Part shown: positions 35,597 to 45,124 of the stretch, piece after piece | How the letters are laid out: each line of letters begins with the position of its first letter | Numbering within the stretch: the stretch's first letter is position 1 | Assembly: GCF_009695775.1 (NCBI RefSeq) | Contig: NZ_VUNG01000002.1 | Span: 166,622-230,621 of the forward strand | Source of the DNA: Hallella mizrahii | Lineage (GTDB): Bacteria; Bacteroidota; Bacteroidia; Bacteroidales; Bacteroidaceae | Direction: 5' to 3' | DNA: 64,000 bases | Program-made: the position numbers and the translations under genes | Notes under the pieces: model-generated | The model's database searches: none | What the model was told of the DNA's origin: nothing | Seen by the model: only the letters and a program-made list of their open reading frames with translations

Positions 35597-35617
35597 GAAA
35601 GATAGAAAAGAAGCACC

Positions 35618-35633
35618 GGTAACAATTGTTACC
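35618..35633. promoter_or_regulatory. Perfect palindrome GGTAACAATTGTTACC, candidate regulator site
   Basis: A 16-bp perfect palindrome centred about 42 bp upstream of the predicted ric transcription start, the normal distance for a CRP/FNR-type activator (such as the NO-sensing HcpR regulators that control hcp in other anaerobes). The identity of the regulator is inferred; no such gene is in the window. Confidence 0.6.
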
Positions 35634-35782
35634 TCAGCGTATTAATATGAGTTAAAGATGGGGAAAAGTGTCATCGCTACAAAAAGATGATTAAACTTTC
35701 AAAAGCCGGCTACGTCATATTACTGACTTCGCACAACAAACGAAATCGTTCCCTATTCAGAATAGAATATTCAAAATCAGAT

Positions 35783-38737
35783 ATGAAGAAAGCATTACTT
35801 CTCGCCTTGCTATCGATAATGGCGATAGCATCAGCGACGGCACAACAAAAGATTAGCGGTACACTGATCGACCGCGACTCGAAAGAGCCAGTGCCTATGG
35901 TCACCGTTCAGCTGCTCAAGGCCGACTCGGCGTTTGTCTCCGGCTCGGTAAGCAACGACAGCGGTAAGTTTGTCATTCAGACGCCGGCTCCCGGCAAATA
36001 CTTGCTGAAGATCTCGAGCATAGGCTATGTCACCACCATCAAGCGTCTGCAGATGGAGGCAGAGCATGATATTGCCCTTGGCAACATCATCATCCACTCC
36101 GACGCTGTGATGCTCAAAGAGGCACAGGTGACGGCACAAGCTCTGAAGGTGACACTCAAGGAGGACACCTTTGTATATAACAGTGCTGCCTACCGCACGC
36201 CAGAAGGTTCTACCATCGAGGAACTCGTCAAGCGATTGCCCGGCGCACAGGTGAGCGACGACGGCAAGATCACTATCAACGGCAAAGAAGTGAAAAAGAT
36301 CATGCTCGACGGTAAGGAGTTCATGACCGGTGACACCAAGACGGCCATGAAGAATATCCCTACCAGCATCATCGACAAGGTGAAGGCTTATGACCAGAAA
36401 AGTGACCTGGCACGTGTCACCGGTATCGACGATGGCGACGAGCAAACTGTGCTCGACTTCGGCACGAAAGCTGGAATGGGCAACGGGACCATGGCCAACG
36501 TCGATCTCGGCGTAGGGACAAAAGACCGGTATGCCGAAAGACTTTTCGGTGGATGGTTTAACAAGGAGGCTCGCGTCTTTGTCATGGGTAACGCCAACAA
36601 TGTCAACGACATGGGATTCGGTGGACGTGGCGGATTCGGCAGAAACCGCAACGGACTCAACGCTTCGAAAATGGGAGGCGCGAATGTCAACTATGAGAAG
36701 AAAAACGTTGTTAAAGTCGATGGCAGCGTCAGATGGAACCACAGCGACGGCGATGTCTACTCCAAGAACTCCAGCGAGAACTTCGTCAGCAAGTCAGCTT
36801 CCTTCTCCAACAGCCTCAACCAAAGCTACTCGCGCTCCAATAGTTGGAATGGACAGGCACGCATCGAGTGGACGCCCGACACGATGACCAACATCTTGTT
36901 CCGGCCCACAGCCAGCTACTCCACCAGCGACGGACTGGGCAACAACAACTCGGCATCCTTCAACGACGATCCTTATAAATATGTGGTGGATCCGCTCACG
37001 GAGGAAGGTTTGAAGACTCTCGACGAGAATGGACAACTCGTCAACAGCCGAAGCAACACATCCATGAGCTATTCCCGCAGCAAGAGCCTCGGTGCCGAAC
37101 TGCAATACAACCGTCGACTCAACAGCCGAGGACGAAACATCACGCTGCGTGCCGACGCCAACTACTCCGACAACGACAGCAAGAATCTATCCACCAGCAA
37201 CGTACATCTCTATCAGATTCAAAACGCCCTGGGACAGGACTCTACCTATCAGACCAACCGCTACAGCCTCACGCCGACAAAGAACTACGGCTACACCTTG
37301 CAGGCTACATACAGCGAGCCGCTGTGGCGCGGTACCTTCCTGCAACTGCGCTACCGCTTTAAATACAGCTACAGCAAGAGCGACCGCTCTACTTACGACT
37401 TCTCTAATCTCGGTGAGGACTTCTTCTCGGGCATCTACCCAGCCTACCGCTCTTGGGGCAACTATCTTGACCGTCTCGCCAACCCTTACACCGATTACCT
37501 CGACACTAATCTGAGCCGCTACTCGGAATATAAGAACTATACACATATCGTGGAGCTCATGCTGCGCATGATACGCACCAAATGGCAACTCAATGCCGGT
37601 GTGATGGCACAGCCACAGAAGTCGCACTATATCCAAGACTACCAGGGCATCAGCGTCGACACCACACGCAATGTCTTCAACGTCTCGCCGACCTTCGACT
37701 TCCGCTACCGCTTCAGCAAGGTCAGTAATCTGCGCGTCAACTACCGCGCCAACACGTCACAGCCCAGCATCTCGCAGCTCCTCGACATCACTGACGACTC
37801 TGACCCGCTCAACATTCAGAAAGGTAACCCGGGACTGAAACCGTCGTTCACACAAAATTTCCGATTCTTCTACAACAACTACTGGGAGAAGACACAGCGC
37901 GCTATGATGGCACACCTGGGATTCTCCACCACCAACAACTCCATCAGTTCAAAGGTGACCTACGACGAGAAAACAGGTGGACGCACCACACGACCGGAAA
38001 ACATCAACGGACAATGGAACATGAACGGTGCCTTTATGTTCAACACACCGCTTGACTCGGCTGGTATCTGGAATATCAACACATTCACCAACATGAGCTA
38101 TGCCAACAACGTAGGCTACGTAACGCTCAACAGCACGTCAGATTCACAGAAGAGCACAACCAAGGACCTCTCCCTTTGGGAGCGTCTCTCGGGCAGCTAC
38201 CGCAACAGTTGGCTGGAGGTGGAACTCGACGGCCAGCTCTCCTATCGCCACTCTCGCAATGAGCTTCAGTCCACCGCCAACCTCGATACGTGGCAGTTTG
38301 CCTATGGTGCCAATGTCAACTTCATACTGCCTTGGGGCATGTCACTCGCTACCGATCTCCACGAGAACAGCCGTAGAGGCTACAGCGATCCTTCGCTCAA
38401 CACCAACGAGCTGGTATGGAATGCGCAACTCTCACAGAGCTTCCTGCGTGGCAAGCCCCTCACAGTGATGTTGCAGTTCTACGACATTCTCCACAACCAA
38501 AGCAATCTCTCACGCACTATCTCGGCTATGCAGAGCAGCAACACGGAGTATAACAGCATCAACAGCTACGTGATGCTCCACGTCAACTATCGTCTCAATC
38601 TCTTTGGCGGCAAAGGCATGGGGCCCGGTGACGGCCGTCGTGGTCCCGGCATGGGTCCCGGTCGTGGAGGACGCCCGCCAATGGGTGGCTTTGGTGGTGG
38701 CAGACCTCCACGTGGCGGTGGCTTCGGCGGATTCTAA
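35783..38737 (+). CDS. Outer-membrane beta-barrel receptor (TonB-dependent receptor-like) with Gly/Arg-rich tail
   Basis: 984 residues from ATG 35783 (signal peptide MKKALLLALLSIMAIASATA); a frame extending 32 codons upstream adds nothing like a leader. After it come a CarboxypepD_reg-like domain (about 22-105, ISGTLIDRDSKEPVPMVTVQ), a plug-like region with EELVKRLPGAQVSDDGKITI, and a long barrel. A Gly/Asn-rich loop (GFGGRGGFGRNRNG) lies near 275-290. The last barrel strand (YVMLHVNYRLNLF) is followed by a tail of about 45 residues almost wholly Gly, Arg, Pro, Met and Phe, unusual because barrels normally end at the strand. Ligand unknown; monocistronic with a terminator. Confidence 0.88.
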   Translation: MKKALLLALLSIMAIASATAQQKISGTLIDRDSKEPVPMVTVQLLKADSAFVSGSVSNDSGKFVIQTPAPGKYLLKISSIGYVTTIKRLQMEAEHDIALGNIIIHSDAVMLKEAQVTAQALKVTLKEDTFVYNSAAYRTPEGSTIEELVKRLPGAQVSDDGKITINGKEVKKIMLDGKEFMTGDTKTAMKNIPTSIIDKVKAYDQKSDLARVTGIDDGDEQTVLDFGTKAGMGNGTMANVDLGVGTKDRYAERLFGGWFNKEARVFVMGNANNVNDMGFGGRGGFGRNRNGLNASKMGGANVNYEKKNVVKVDGSVRWNHSDGDVYSKNSSENFVSKSASFSNSLNQSYSRSNSWNGQARIEWTPDTMTNILFRPTASYSTSDGLGNNNSASFNDDPYKYVVDPLTEEGLKTLDENGQLVNSRSNTSMSYSRSKSLGAELQYNRRLNSRGRNITLRADANYSDNDSKNLSTSNVHLYQIQNALGQDSTYQTNRYSLTPTKNYGYTLQATYSEPLWRGTFLQLRYRFKYSYSKSDRSTYDFSNLGEDFFSGIYPAYRSWGNYLDRLANPYTDYLDTNLSRYSEYKNYTHIVELMLRMIRTKWQLNAGVMAQPQKSHYIQDYQGISVDTTRNVFNVSPTFDFRYRFSKVSNLRVNYRANTSQPSISQLLDITDDSDPLNIQKGNPGLKPSFTQNFRFFYNNYWEKTQRAMMAHLGFSTTNNSISSKVTYDEKTGGRTTRPENINGQWNMNGAFMFNTPLDSAGIWNINTFTNMSYANNVGYVTLNSTSDSQKSTTKDLSLWERLSGSYRNSWLEVELDGQLSYRHSRNELQSTANLDTWQFAYGANVNFILPWGMSLATDLHENSRRGYSDPSLNTNELVWNAQLSQSFLRGKPLTVMLQFYDILHNQSNLSRTISAMQSSNTEYNSINSYVMLHVNYRLNLFGGKGMGPGDGRRGPGMGPGRGGRPPMGGFGGGRPPRGGGFGGF

Positions 38738-38800
38738 AACACTATAGAATAAAGCATGATAGTGCAAGGTATGAAAGCACGAAAGCATAAAAGCACAAAA

Positions 38801-38832
38801 AAAGGGAACTCTTCACTGAGTTCCCTTTTTTT
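38801..38832 (+). terminator. Terminator of the second receptor gene
   Basis: AAAGGGAACTC (38801-38811) pairs perfectly with GAGTTCCCTTT (38818-38828), followed by a T run. Confidence 0.85.
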
Positions 38833-38864
38833 GTTGTATGTAAGGAAGCTGCTCTTGACAACCC

Positions 38865-38912
38865 CATATATAATAAGGTGTATCCGCAGTCTCCTATATA
38901 AATAAGGTGTAT
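38865..38912 (-). repeat. Two copies of the scattered ACACCTTATTATATA motif
   Basis: On the minus strand ACACCTTATTATATATG (38865-38881) and ATACACCTTATTTATATAG (38894-38912) stand side by side between two convergent genes. Confidence 0.6.
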
Positions 38913-38914
38913 CC

Positions 38915-40090
38915 CTATAGTGCTTTCACTGCCTTAGCCAATTTCTCCAATGCCTGTCGGATATAGTCTCGCGGTGAGCCGACATTGAGCCGCATGAAGC
39001 CCTCACCACCGGGACCGAACATCTCGCCGTCGTTGAGAGCTAAATGAGCTTTGTCAATGAAGAGATCGAGCAGTGCTTCATGGCTTAGATGCAGTTCACG
39101 GCAGTCAAGCCATACCAGGAAGGATGCTTGTGGGCGCAACGGACGAATGCCCGGAATATGCTCCCGGCAATAGTTTTCCACAAAGCGAATGTTTTCCTCG
39201 ACATAAGCCAGCATCTCCCGACGCCACTCTTCTCCCTTTCGGAAGGCAGCTATCGTGGCGATATGGGCAAAGATATGCGCCTCATCCAATTCGTTGGCCT
39301 TGAGCCAGCCAAAGAAGCGGTCACGCAATTCTTTGTTGGGCACGATGGCATGACTGGTGATAATACCTGCTATATTGAAAGTCTTGGTAGGCGACTGAAA
39401 TGTGATGCTGATGTTTGCGGCTTTTTCCGACACGCTGGCAAAAGGTATATGGCGATGCCCAAAGAGTGCCATGTCGCAATGAATCTCGTCCGAGATGACC
39501 AGCAGGTGATGATCATAGCAGAAGTCCGCCAGGCGGGTAAGCGTCTCACGTGTCCAGCAGATGCCACCCGGATTGTGAGGATTACAGAGTATCAGCAACC
39601 GGCACTTGTCGTCGCAGACACGTTCCAATCCCTCGAAATCCATGTCGTAGTAGCCGTCCTCCCGTCTGATGAGCGGATTCCACACCACTTCCCGGTGATT
39701 GCCACGGGGCGTGAGGAAGAAAGGATGATAGACCGGCGGCATGACGATCACCTTCTCATCGGGCTTGAGAAAAATGTTGCAGACCAGTCCGATACCCTTG
39801 ACGATGCCGGGGATAAAAGACAGCCACTCCCGCTTGATGTCCCACTGATGATGGGAGAGCACCCAGTCATGGATGGCCGGGAAGTAATCTTCCGGCTCTA
39901 CCGTGTAGCCAAGGATGGGATGCTCCAAACGATGACGCAAAGCATCGAGGATCTCCGGGCAGACAGCAAAATCCATATCAGCCACCCACAGTGGTTGCAA
40001 GTCGTCGCGTCCCCAGCGTGGTTTCAGTGCCTCGTGCATCAGGTCACCCGAACCACGGCGCTCAATGACAGTATTGAAATCGTATTGCAT
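38915..40090 (-). CDS. MalY/PatB-type PLP-dependent beta C-S lyase (aminotransferase fold)
   Basis: 391 residues from ATG 40090 (MQYDFNTVIERRGSGDLMHE). PLP lysine in SPTKTFNIAG, the LLILCNPHNPGGICW and VISDEIHCDM motifs, and WVADMDF near the start define the MalY/PatB group, which cleaves cystathionine or cysteine-type thioethers to release a thiol and pyruvate. A longer frame to 40243 is produced by translating a 14-bp tandem repeat and is not a real extension. A second PLP enzyme of sulfur amino-acid type lies upstream, so both may serve cysteine and methionine metabolism. Confidence 0.9.
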   Translation of the reverse strand: MQYDFNTVIERRGSGDLMHEALKPRWGRDDLQPLWVADMDFAVCPEILDALRHRLEHPILGYTVEPEDYFPAIHDWVLSHHQWDIKREWLSFIPGIVKGIGLVCNIFLKPDEKVIVMPPVYHPFFLTPRGNHREVVWNPLIRREDGYYDMDFEGLERVCDDKCRLLILCNPHNPGGICWTRETLTRLADFCYDHHLLVISDEIHCDMALFGHRHIPFASVSEKAANISITFQSPTKTFNIAGIITSHAIVPNKELRDRFFGWLKANELDEAHIFAHIATIAAFRKGEEWRREMLAYVEENIRFVENYCREHIPGIRPLRPQASFLVWLDCRELHLSHEALLDLFIDKAHLALNDGEMFGPGGEGFMRLNVGSPRDYIRQALEKLAKAVKAL

Positions 40091-40094
40091 AACT

Positions 40095-40227
40095 AAGAGT
40101 TGAGAGGTGAGAGTTGAAAGTGGAGAGTTGAAAGGTGAGAGTTGAAAGGTGAGAGTTGAAAGTTGAAAGGTGAGAGTTGAAAGGTGAGAGTTGAAAGGTG
40201 AGAGTTGAGGGGGTGAGAGAGTTGAGG
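40095..40227. repeat. Tandem 14-bp repeat (VNTR), unit GAGAGTTGAAAGGT
   Basis: Nine to ten near-identical copies of GAGAGTTGAAAGGT occupy the whole leader between two PLP-enzyme genes, with one shortened unit in the middle and degenerate units at both ends. The copies directly precede the patB-like start codon, so copy number could affect its expression. Confidence 0.9.
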
Positions 40228-40261
40228 CCGGGGCTGTGCCCAACTCTCATGATTCCTATAA

Positions 40262-41440
40262 TTAGCCCTCCAAAGCCTGCTTGATGTCCTCAAAGAGATC
40301 GTCGACATCCTCCAATCCGATGGAGAGACGGATCGTCGTGTCGTTGACATCCATCGCCCTTTTCATCTTGTCGGGGAAGAGGCCAAAGATCGTACTGGCC
40401 GGATGGATGGCCAGCGTGCGGTTGTCGAAGAGATTGGTAGCACGGTGGATGAGTTTCAGATGATCAATCATGCGGAAGCAAGCATCTTTCGACTCCAAAT
40501 CTATGCACACCATAGCGCCGGCTGTGGCCCCGAACTGCCGCTGTGCCAGCTCATGAAAAGGATTATCCTCCAAGCCCACATAGTTGACCCGCTTGATCTG
40601 AGGGAGAGTCTGAAGCTTTTGTGCCAAGACCAATGCATTGGAGGATTGCACACGATAGCGCGCGTCAAGGGTCTCCAGTCCCATGGTCTGCAGGAAAGCC
40701 ACCTGCGGTGTCATGTAGGCCCCGAGATTAAAGATCATCTCGTTTTTCATCACTTCACCGAAATGCGGCGTAGTACCATAGTCAATGACCAGCCCTCCCA
40801 ACGATGTTGCCCCACCGCTGACATATTTCGTGCTGGACACCACCTCGATGTCTACTCCTAAGTCATGGGAAGAGAACATCGTGAAAGGAATGGTTGTCGT
40901 GTCAGCTACCAATGGGATATGATGAGCATGGGCGATCTCTGCCAGTTTGGTCAAGTCAGCGACTTCCATCTGCGGATTGGTGATAATCTCCAAAAAGATG
41001 CAGCATGTATTCTCGTTGACGGCAGCCTCCACAGATTCTGGATCAGTCAGGTCTGCAAGTTTGCAGCCCACTCCAAACTTGCGGAGCGTAGACATAAGCA
41101 AAGAGAATGTGTTGCCGAAGAGATGCTTCGACGTCACCACGTTCTTTCCCTGTGCCGTAAGTGCCATCATCGTATTGCTGATGGCAGCCATTCCGCTGTT
41201 GAGCGCAATGACATTCTTTGCCCCAGTGAGCACCTTGACCCGCTCCTCAAAATTGGATACGGTAGGATTTTCACAACGTGAATAGTCAGGCGCGTCGATG
41301 CGATTGCAGAAGGCATCACTCATCACCTGAGCATTATCAAACTCATAGGCTACCGCATTGTACACCGGCATACTGAGCGCATCATAAGCATCGCGCCGCT
41401 TATAAGGCACATGTATGGCTTGTGTTTGTTTCTTCATCAT
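40262..41440 (-). CDS. Cys/Met-metabolism PLP-dependent enzyme (gamma-synthase/lyase family)
   Basis: 392 residues. The family fold is shown by MPVYNAVAYEFDNA, the SRCENPTVSNFEERVKVLTG stretch, ALNSGMAAIS and the PLP lysine in SSTKYVSGG (usual sequence SATKY). It could be O-acetylhomoserine sulfhydrylase, cystathionine gamma-synthase or methionine gamma-lyase; residues seen do not decide. 81 bp downstream of lptD and 171 bp upstream of the patB-like gene, all on the minus strand. Confidence 0.88.
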   Translation of the reverse strand: MMKKQTQAIHVPYKRRDAYDALSMPVYNAVAYEFDNAQVMSDAFCNRIDAPDYSRCENPTVSNFEERVKVLTGAKNVIALNSGMAAISNTMMALTAQGKNVVTSKHLFGNTFSLLMSTLRKFGVGCKLADLTDPESVEAAVNENTCCIFLEIITNPQMEVADLTKLAEIAHAHHIPLVADTTTIPFTMFSSHDLGVDIEVVSSTKYVSGGATSLGGLVIDYGTTPHFGEVMKNEMIFNLGAYMTPQVAFLQTMGLETLDARYRVQSSNALVLAQKLQTLPQIKRVNYVGLEDNPFHELAQRQFGATAGAMVCIDLESKDACFRMIDHLKLIHRATNLFDNRTLAIHPASTIFGLFPDKMKRAMDVNDTTIRLSIGLEDVDDLFEDIKQALEG

Positions 41441-41521
41441 CTCTTTATCAATAATTGTTCTATAACGAAAATACTACTTTAATACCTATAAACGGCATAC
41501 GGAACACCCCTATCTGTAATA

Positions 41522-44395
41522 TCAATACCACTGCACGGCATTGCTGTAGCCACTCCGCTTGTCATATTTCAGAGCGTCGGTAAGTGTGGCGGCGTTGCAA
41601 CGGAAGGTGAAGTTATAGCTTGTGTATGGTGCCAGCACCACAGAGCAACTCATGTTGAAGCAGTGAAGATCACGCTGCAACGACGCTGTGGTCATTGAGA
41701 TCTTGTGGTTGTCGAAATCATAACCGCTGGAGAAGCTGATATTCCACCCGTCGCTGATACGCAGGTTGCCACTCATGTTAAGAGTTTGGGAGAAGCTGTA
41801 GGGATAGCGCATGCTTTTATAGTTGAACTTCCCTGAAGTATTCTCCCGCATTGTGATACCGTAACCAAAGGTGATAGACCAAGGCATAGAGAAACGCATA
41901 TAGCCATCGTCGTCGGTGCTGGCCTTGCCGCCACCGCTTTTCTTCTTGGCTCCGTTCTGCGCTTTGACCATTTCGTCATCGACATTACTGTTGATGTCGG
42001 TATCTATACCTTCGTCGTCGTCATCATTGTTGTCCTTGCTCTTATTGTCTTTTTCATCGTCGCTGCCACCGCCGAAGAGCTTGGCTATCTTTTCGGGAGT
42101 CAGCGTATAGGAGATATTCTGCGACATGCCCTGGAAACGTCCGAAGCGTCCGCGTCCCCACTCTGTGTGGTTACCGACATAGGGTTTGCCGTTCTCGTCG
42201 AGATCATAAGCGTAGGTGGCAAAGACCGCGTTCATGTTGAATGTGTAGTTTTTCCACCATTTCAGTCTCAGACGCATGCTCAAATCACTCCACTTATGAT
42301 ATGACGCAGCCATATTGTAAGACATGCTGGCACCGAGCTCATCAATAAGGCTGATCTTCTTATAGCCCGTCGAGTCCTCGTCACTCTTGATCTTCATCTC
42401 CAGATTGTTGGCCAGATCCATCGAGATACTTCCCGTCTTGCCCTTTCCCGGTACGGAATAGAGCTGATCGGAATAGGGTGAATACTCTACGAGCGACACA
42501 TTGCCGTCGGCATCCGTTTTCTGATAGGTCTGATAATAACCATAGCGGGAAGCACCGAAATCAGGCGCATAGCTGAACGATATTTGCGGTGTGATGACGT
42601 CACGGATAGCCTGTATCTTGTCACCGAAGATTTTTCTGCTGGGAATCGCAAACAGATAGAGTTTAGTATTTGCCGAGAGACTCAGGTTCCAGTTATACAC
42701 GTTGTGGAATCCATATGTCGTGTCACGCACCTCTTCCTGCGTTGCCTCGTCCCACGAGCGTGTGACCTTGCTGGTGTACATACGGTCGGTGAAATTGAAA
42801 GAAGGAGAGATGTTGATGTAATTAAACAGTGTGAAGTTTCCGCTGATCGGTATGTTATGCTGCATGCCGTTCTTCCAGTCCTTAATGAGATTGGAGTGCA
42901 TGAGCTTGTCCTCCTTGGTGTTGATCGAGTTGCTGAGCTGTCCGGTATAGCTCATCGAGATCTTCTCATACCATTTCTCGTCGCCCACCTGATGCTTGCG
43001 ACGGAAGGGATAGAAGCGCGAGATGCTGATGTTCAGGTCGGGCAGCGTCATGGCGATACTCGAGTCACGCATGTTCTGCGAGAGATTGGCAGAAGAACTC
43101 AGCGACAGTCCAATGCTGGAGAACGTTGTGCTCCAACTGACCGAAGAGGTACGTGTCGACTGCGTGAGTGACTGCGGATTGTACACACTCGTCAGGTTAT
43201 TGCGCTCATATTTGGAAGACGCGAAGTTGACACTGGCAGCAAGACTACTGTAAGGGTTGGCTTTGGAGTCTTGTCGATGGCTCCATTGCAGTTTGAAGCT
43301 CTTCTGCTCGGAGAAGTCCGGCATACCCTTGTCACCGGTCTTGGTATCCTGGTAGCTGAAGAGGAACGAACCGCTATATTTATATCGTTTTTTGTAGTTG
43401 CTGGCAGCCGAGAACCCCCACGAGCCTTTGGTGTAGATCTCTCCCAAGAGTTTCAAATCCCATTTGTCGCTCATGGCAAAATAATAGCCGCCGTCACGCA
43501 GGTAGAATCCACGGCTGCTCTCATCGCCATAGGTTGGCATGATGAAGCCGCTGGAATAGCTCTTGGTGAAGGGGAAGAAGCCATAAGGAATGGCGAAAGG
43601 CAGCGGCACATCGGCTACTACCAAATAAGCCGGACCAAAGACCACGTCCTTGCCGGGACGTACCTTGGCACGCGACAGAGCAATATAGAAATCGGGATGA
43701 GGGGCGTCGCATGTAGTGTAGCGTCCGTGAGCCAGATAGATCTCGCCATTGTCGTTGCGTTTCGACTGTTCGCTGGTCAGGAAGCCATCCTCCTGCTTGG
43801 TATATACGTGCTTGATGAAACCTTTCTTGGTTTTGAAGTTAAACGACATCGTGTCGGTGTCGTAGGTGTCCTGCCCCATGACAAAGACAGGCTTTCCCTT
43901 GATGCCGTCCGTCGCTGTGGTATCCCTGGAGCCGGTAGCATGTACAAGACTGCTGTCAAGACTCAGCTTGATCTTGTCGCTCTTCAAGTCCATGTTTTCA
44001 TACTTCACCTCAGCCGAACCGTAGAGATGAGCAGTATTGGAAGATGCCATATAGACCAGCGAGTCGTCGGCTTGATAGGTGACGGGGGCGTCAATGCCGT
44101 TTTTCTTCTTACGGTTGATAGAGTCGAGACGCAGCGAGTCGTCTACCGCCTTATTGTGATGATAGACAGCGAGCTGCAGCGAGTCCATGCCCGTGGTGTC
44201 GGTAGCGGCATCATCAGCTTGTAATCCTTTGATACGGGAAGAGTCTGTCTGTGTGGTATCAGCCTTTTTGCCGGTAAGCCGCTTGTCGGGAGAAGGCATA
44301 GCCCCACTGGCCATGGCCACAACCATGACACCCACTGCCGATAATATAATGAAAGGCTTACTTCTCAATGGATAATCTGAATAATGTGAAAACAA
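41522..44395 (-). CDS. lptD: LPS-assembly protein LptD-like outer-membrane protein
   Basis: 957 residues. After an N-terminal membrane/signal segment (FIILSAVGVMVVAMASGAM) comes an OstA-like beta-jellyroll (about 95-200, with NTAHLYGSAEVKYENMDLKS) and a long barrel beginning near FVMGQDTYDTDTMSFNFKTK. ARGRYTT-type and PLPFAIPYGFFPF motifs match Bacteroidetes LptD. It inserts lipopolysaccharide into the outer leaflet with LptE. An acidic, Asp-rich insert (about 795-845, DDEKDNKSKDNNDDDDEG) forms an unusual loop. Promoter at 44421-44428. Confidence 0.9.
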   Translation of the reverse strand: MFSHYSDYPLRSKPFIILSAVGVMVVAMASGAMPSPDKRLTGKKADTTQTDSSRIKGLQADDAATDTTGMDSLQLAVYHHNKAVDDSLRLDSINRKKKNGIDAPVTYQADDSLVYMASSNTAHLYGSAEVKYENMDLKSDKIKLSLDSSLVHATGSRDTTATDGIKGKPVFVMGQDTYDTDTMSFNFKTKKGFIKHVYTKQEDGFLTSEQSKRNDNGEIYLAHGRYTTCDAPHPDFYIALSRAKVRPGKDVVFGPAYLVVADVPLPFAIPYGFFPFTKSYSSGFIMPTYGDESSRGFYLRDGGYYFAMSDKWDLKLLGEIYTKGSWGFSAASNYKKRYKYSGSFLFSYQDTKTGDKGMPDFSEQKSFKLQWSHRQDSKANPYSSLAASVNFASSKYERNNLTSVYNPQSLTQSTRTSSVSWSTTFSSIGLSLSSSANLSQNMRDSSIAMTLPDLNISISRFYPFRRKHQVGDEKWYEKISMSYTGQLSNSINTKEDKLMHSNLIKDWKNGMQHNIPISGNFTLFNYINISPSFNFTDRMYTSKVTRSWDEATQEEVRDTTYGFHNVYNWNLSLSANTKLYLFAIPSRKIFGDKIQAIRDVITPQISFSYAPDFGASRYGYYQTYQKTDADGNVSLVEYSPYSDQLYSVPGKGKTGSISMDLANNLEMKIKSDEDSTGYKKISLIDELGASMSYNMAASYHKWSDLSMRLRLKWWKNYTFNMNAVFATYAYDLDENGKPYVGNHTEWGRGRFGRFQGMSQNISYTLTPEKIAKLFGGGSDDEKDNKSKDNNDDDDEGIDTDINSNVDDEMVKAQNGAKKKSGGGKASTDDDGYMRFSMPWSITFGYGITMRENTSGKFNYKSMRYPYSFSQTLNMSGNLRISDGWNISFSSGYDFDNHKISMTTASLQRDLHCFNMSCSVVLAPYTSYNFTFRCNAATLTDALKYDKRSGYSNAVQWY

Positions 44396-44420
44396 TGAAT
44401 GGCGCTCATCATGAGCTATG

Positions 44421-44428
44421 CAAAATTA
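44421..44428 (-). promoter_or_regulatory. Promoter -7 element of lptD (TAATTTTG)
   Basis: TAATTTTG on the minus strand, 25 bp before the lptD ATG. Confidence 0.6.
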
Positions 44429-44465
44429 CGCAATATCTGTTGAACAAGCGAGGGTTTACGCATTT

Positions 44466-45026
44466 TTAACGTTCAGGCTCAAACAGTGCTTTCCATTGTT
44501 GAAAACGCTGGAGGCCGTCCTCGCCAAATTTGGCAAGACTCTTCTCTGCCTGCTCTGCCGTCTTGACTTTCTTGAGATTTGACTTGCTGTAGAACTTATC
44601 AGCATAGCAAATCAATTTCTCTTCCAATGTCTCAGGCAGGAAATCCTGATGAGGCAAAGGCAGGTTCTGCCGGACGATCTCCTCTTTGGTCAGTCCCGCA
44701 CCGGTATGCCGCTCACACACACGGGCATGCTCAGGATAGCCTTCCGCGCGCATCAGCTCCGCGCCCAGACGACCGTGGCAGATATAAGGCTCTGTGCCAT
44801 GGCAGGCAATGCCGGGCGCGTCACAACGGAAGATACCGATGTCGTGGAGCATCGCTGCCTCCTCGACAAACCGCCGGTCGAGATTCAACTCGGGATGACG
44901 GTCGCAAATCTCCAGTGCCCGCGCTGTCACAGCACGACTGTGAACCAGCAGGATATGGCGCAGCTCATCGTCGGCAGGATAGTATTTGTCTATGATCTTC
45001 TGATAATCCATATAAAACGAATTCAT
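44466..45026 (-). CDS. HD-domain phosphohydrolase-like protein
   Basis: 186 residues from ATG 45026 (MNSFYMDYQKIIDKYYP); MDYQ at 45011 is also possible. The HD signature is ILLVHSRAVTARALEICDRH, then EEAAMLHDIGIFRCDAPGIA and later ERHTGAGLTKEEI, giving H...HD...H metal ligands of the HDIG group. Such proteins hydrolyse phosphate esters of nucleotides or other small metabolites. Substrate unknown. Residues read upstream of this start (Arg- and Lys-rich) are unlikely to be translated. Confidence 0.85.
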   Translation of the reverse strand: MNSFYMDYQKIIDKYYPADDELRHILLVHSRAVTARALEICDRHPELNLDRRFVEEAAMLHDIGIFRCDAPGIACHGTEPYICHGRLGAELMRAEGYPEHARVCERHTGAGLTKEEIVRQNLPLPHQDFLPETLEEKLICYADKFYSKSNLKKVKTAEQAEKSLAKFGEDGLQRFQQWKALFEPER

Positions 45027-45124
45027 CACCCACCCTTCTCCTTGCTTCTTTGCAGGCCTGGCCACGCCACAGCGGCGACGGCTCTGCTCTTTGGGAAGCA
45101 AAGAGAAGAATAGATGATGAAATA

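Noticed and set aside
40091..40243. N-terminal extension of the patB-like protein
   Set aside because: The extension is a translation of the 14-bp tandem repeat (SPFNSHLSTLTFQLS type) and its length depends on copy number.
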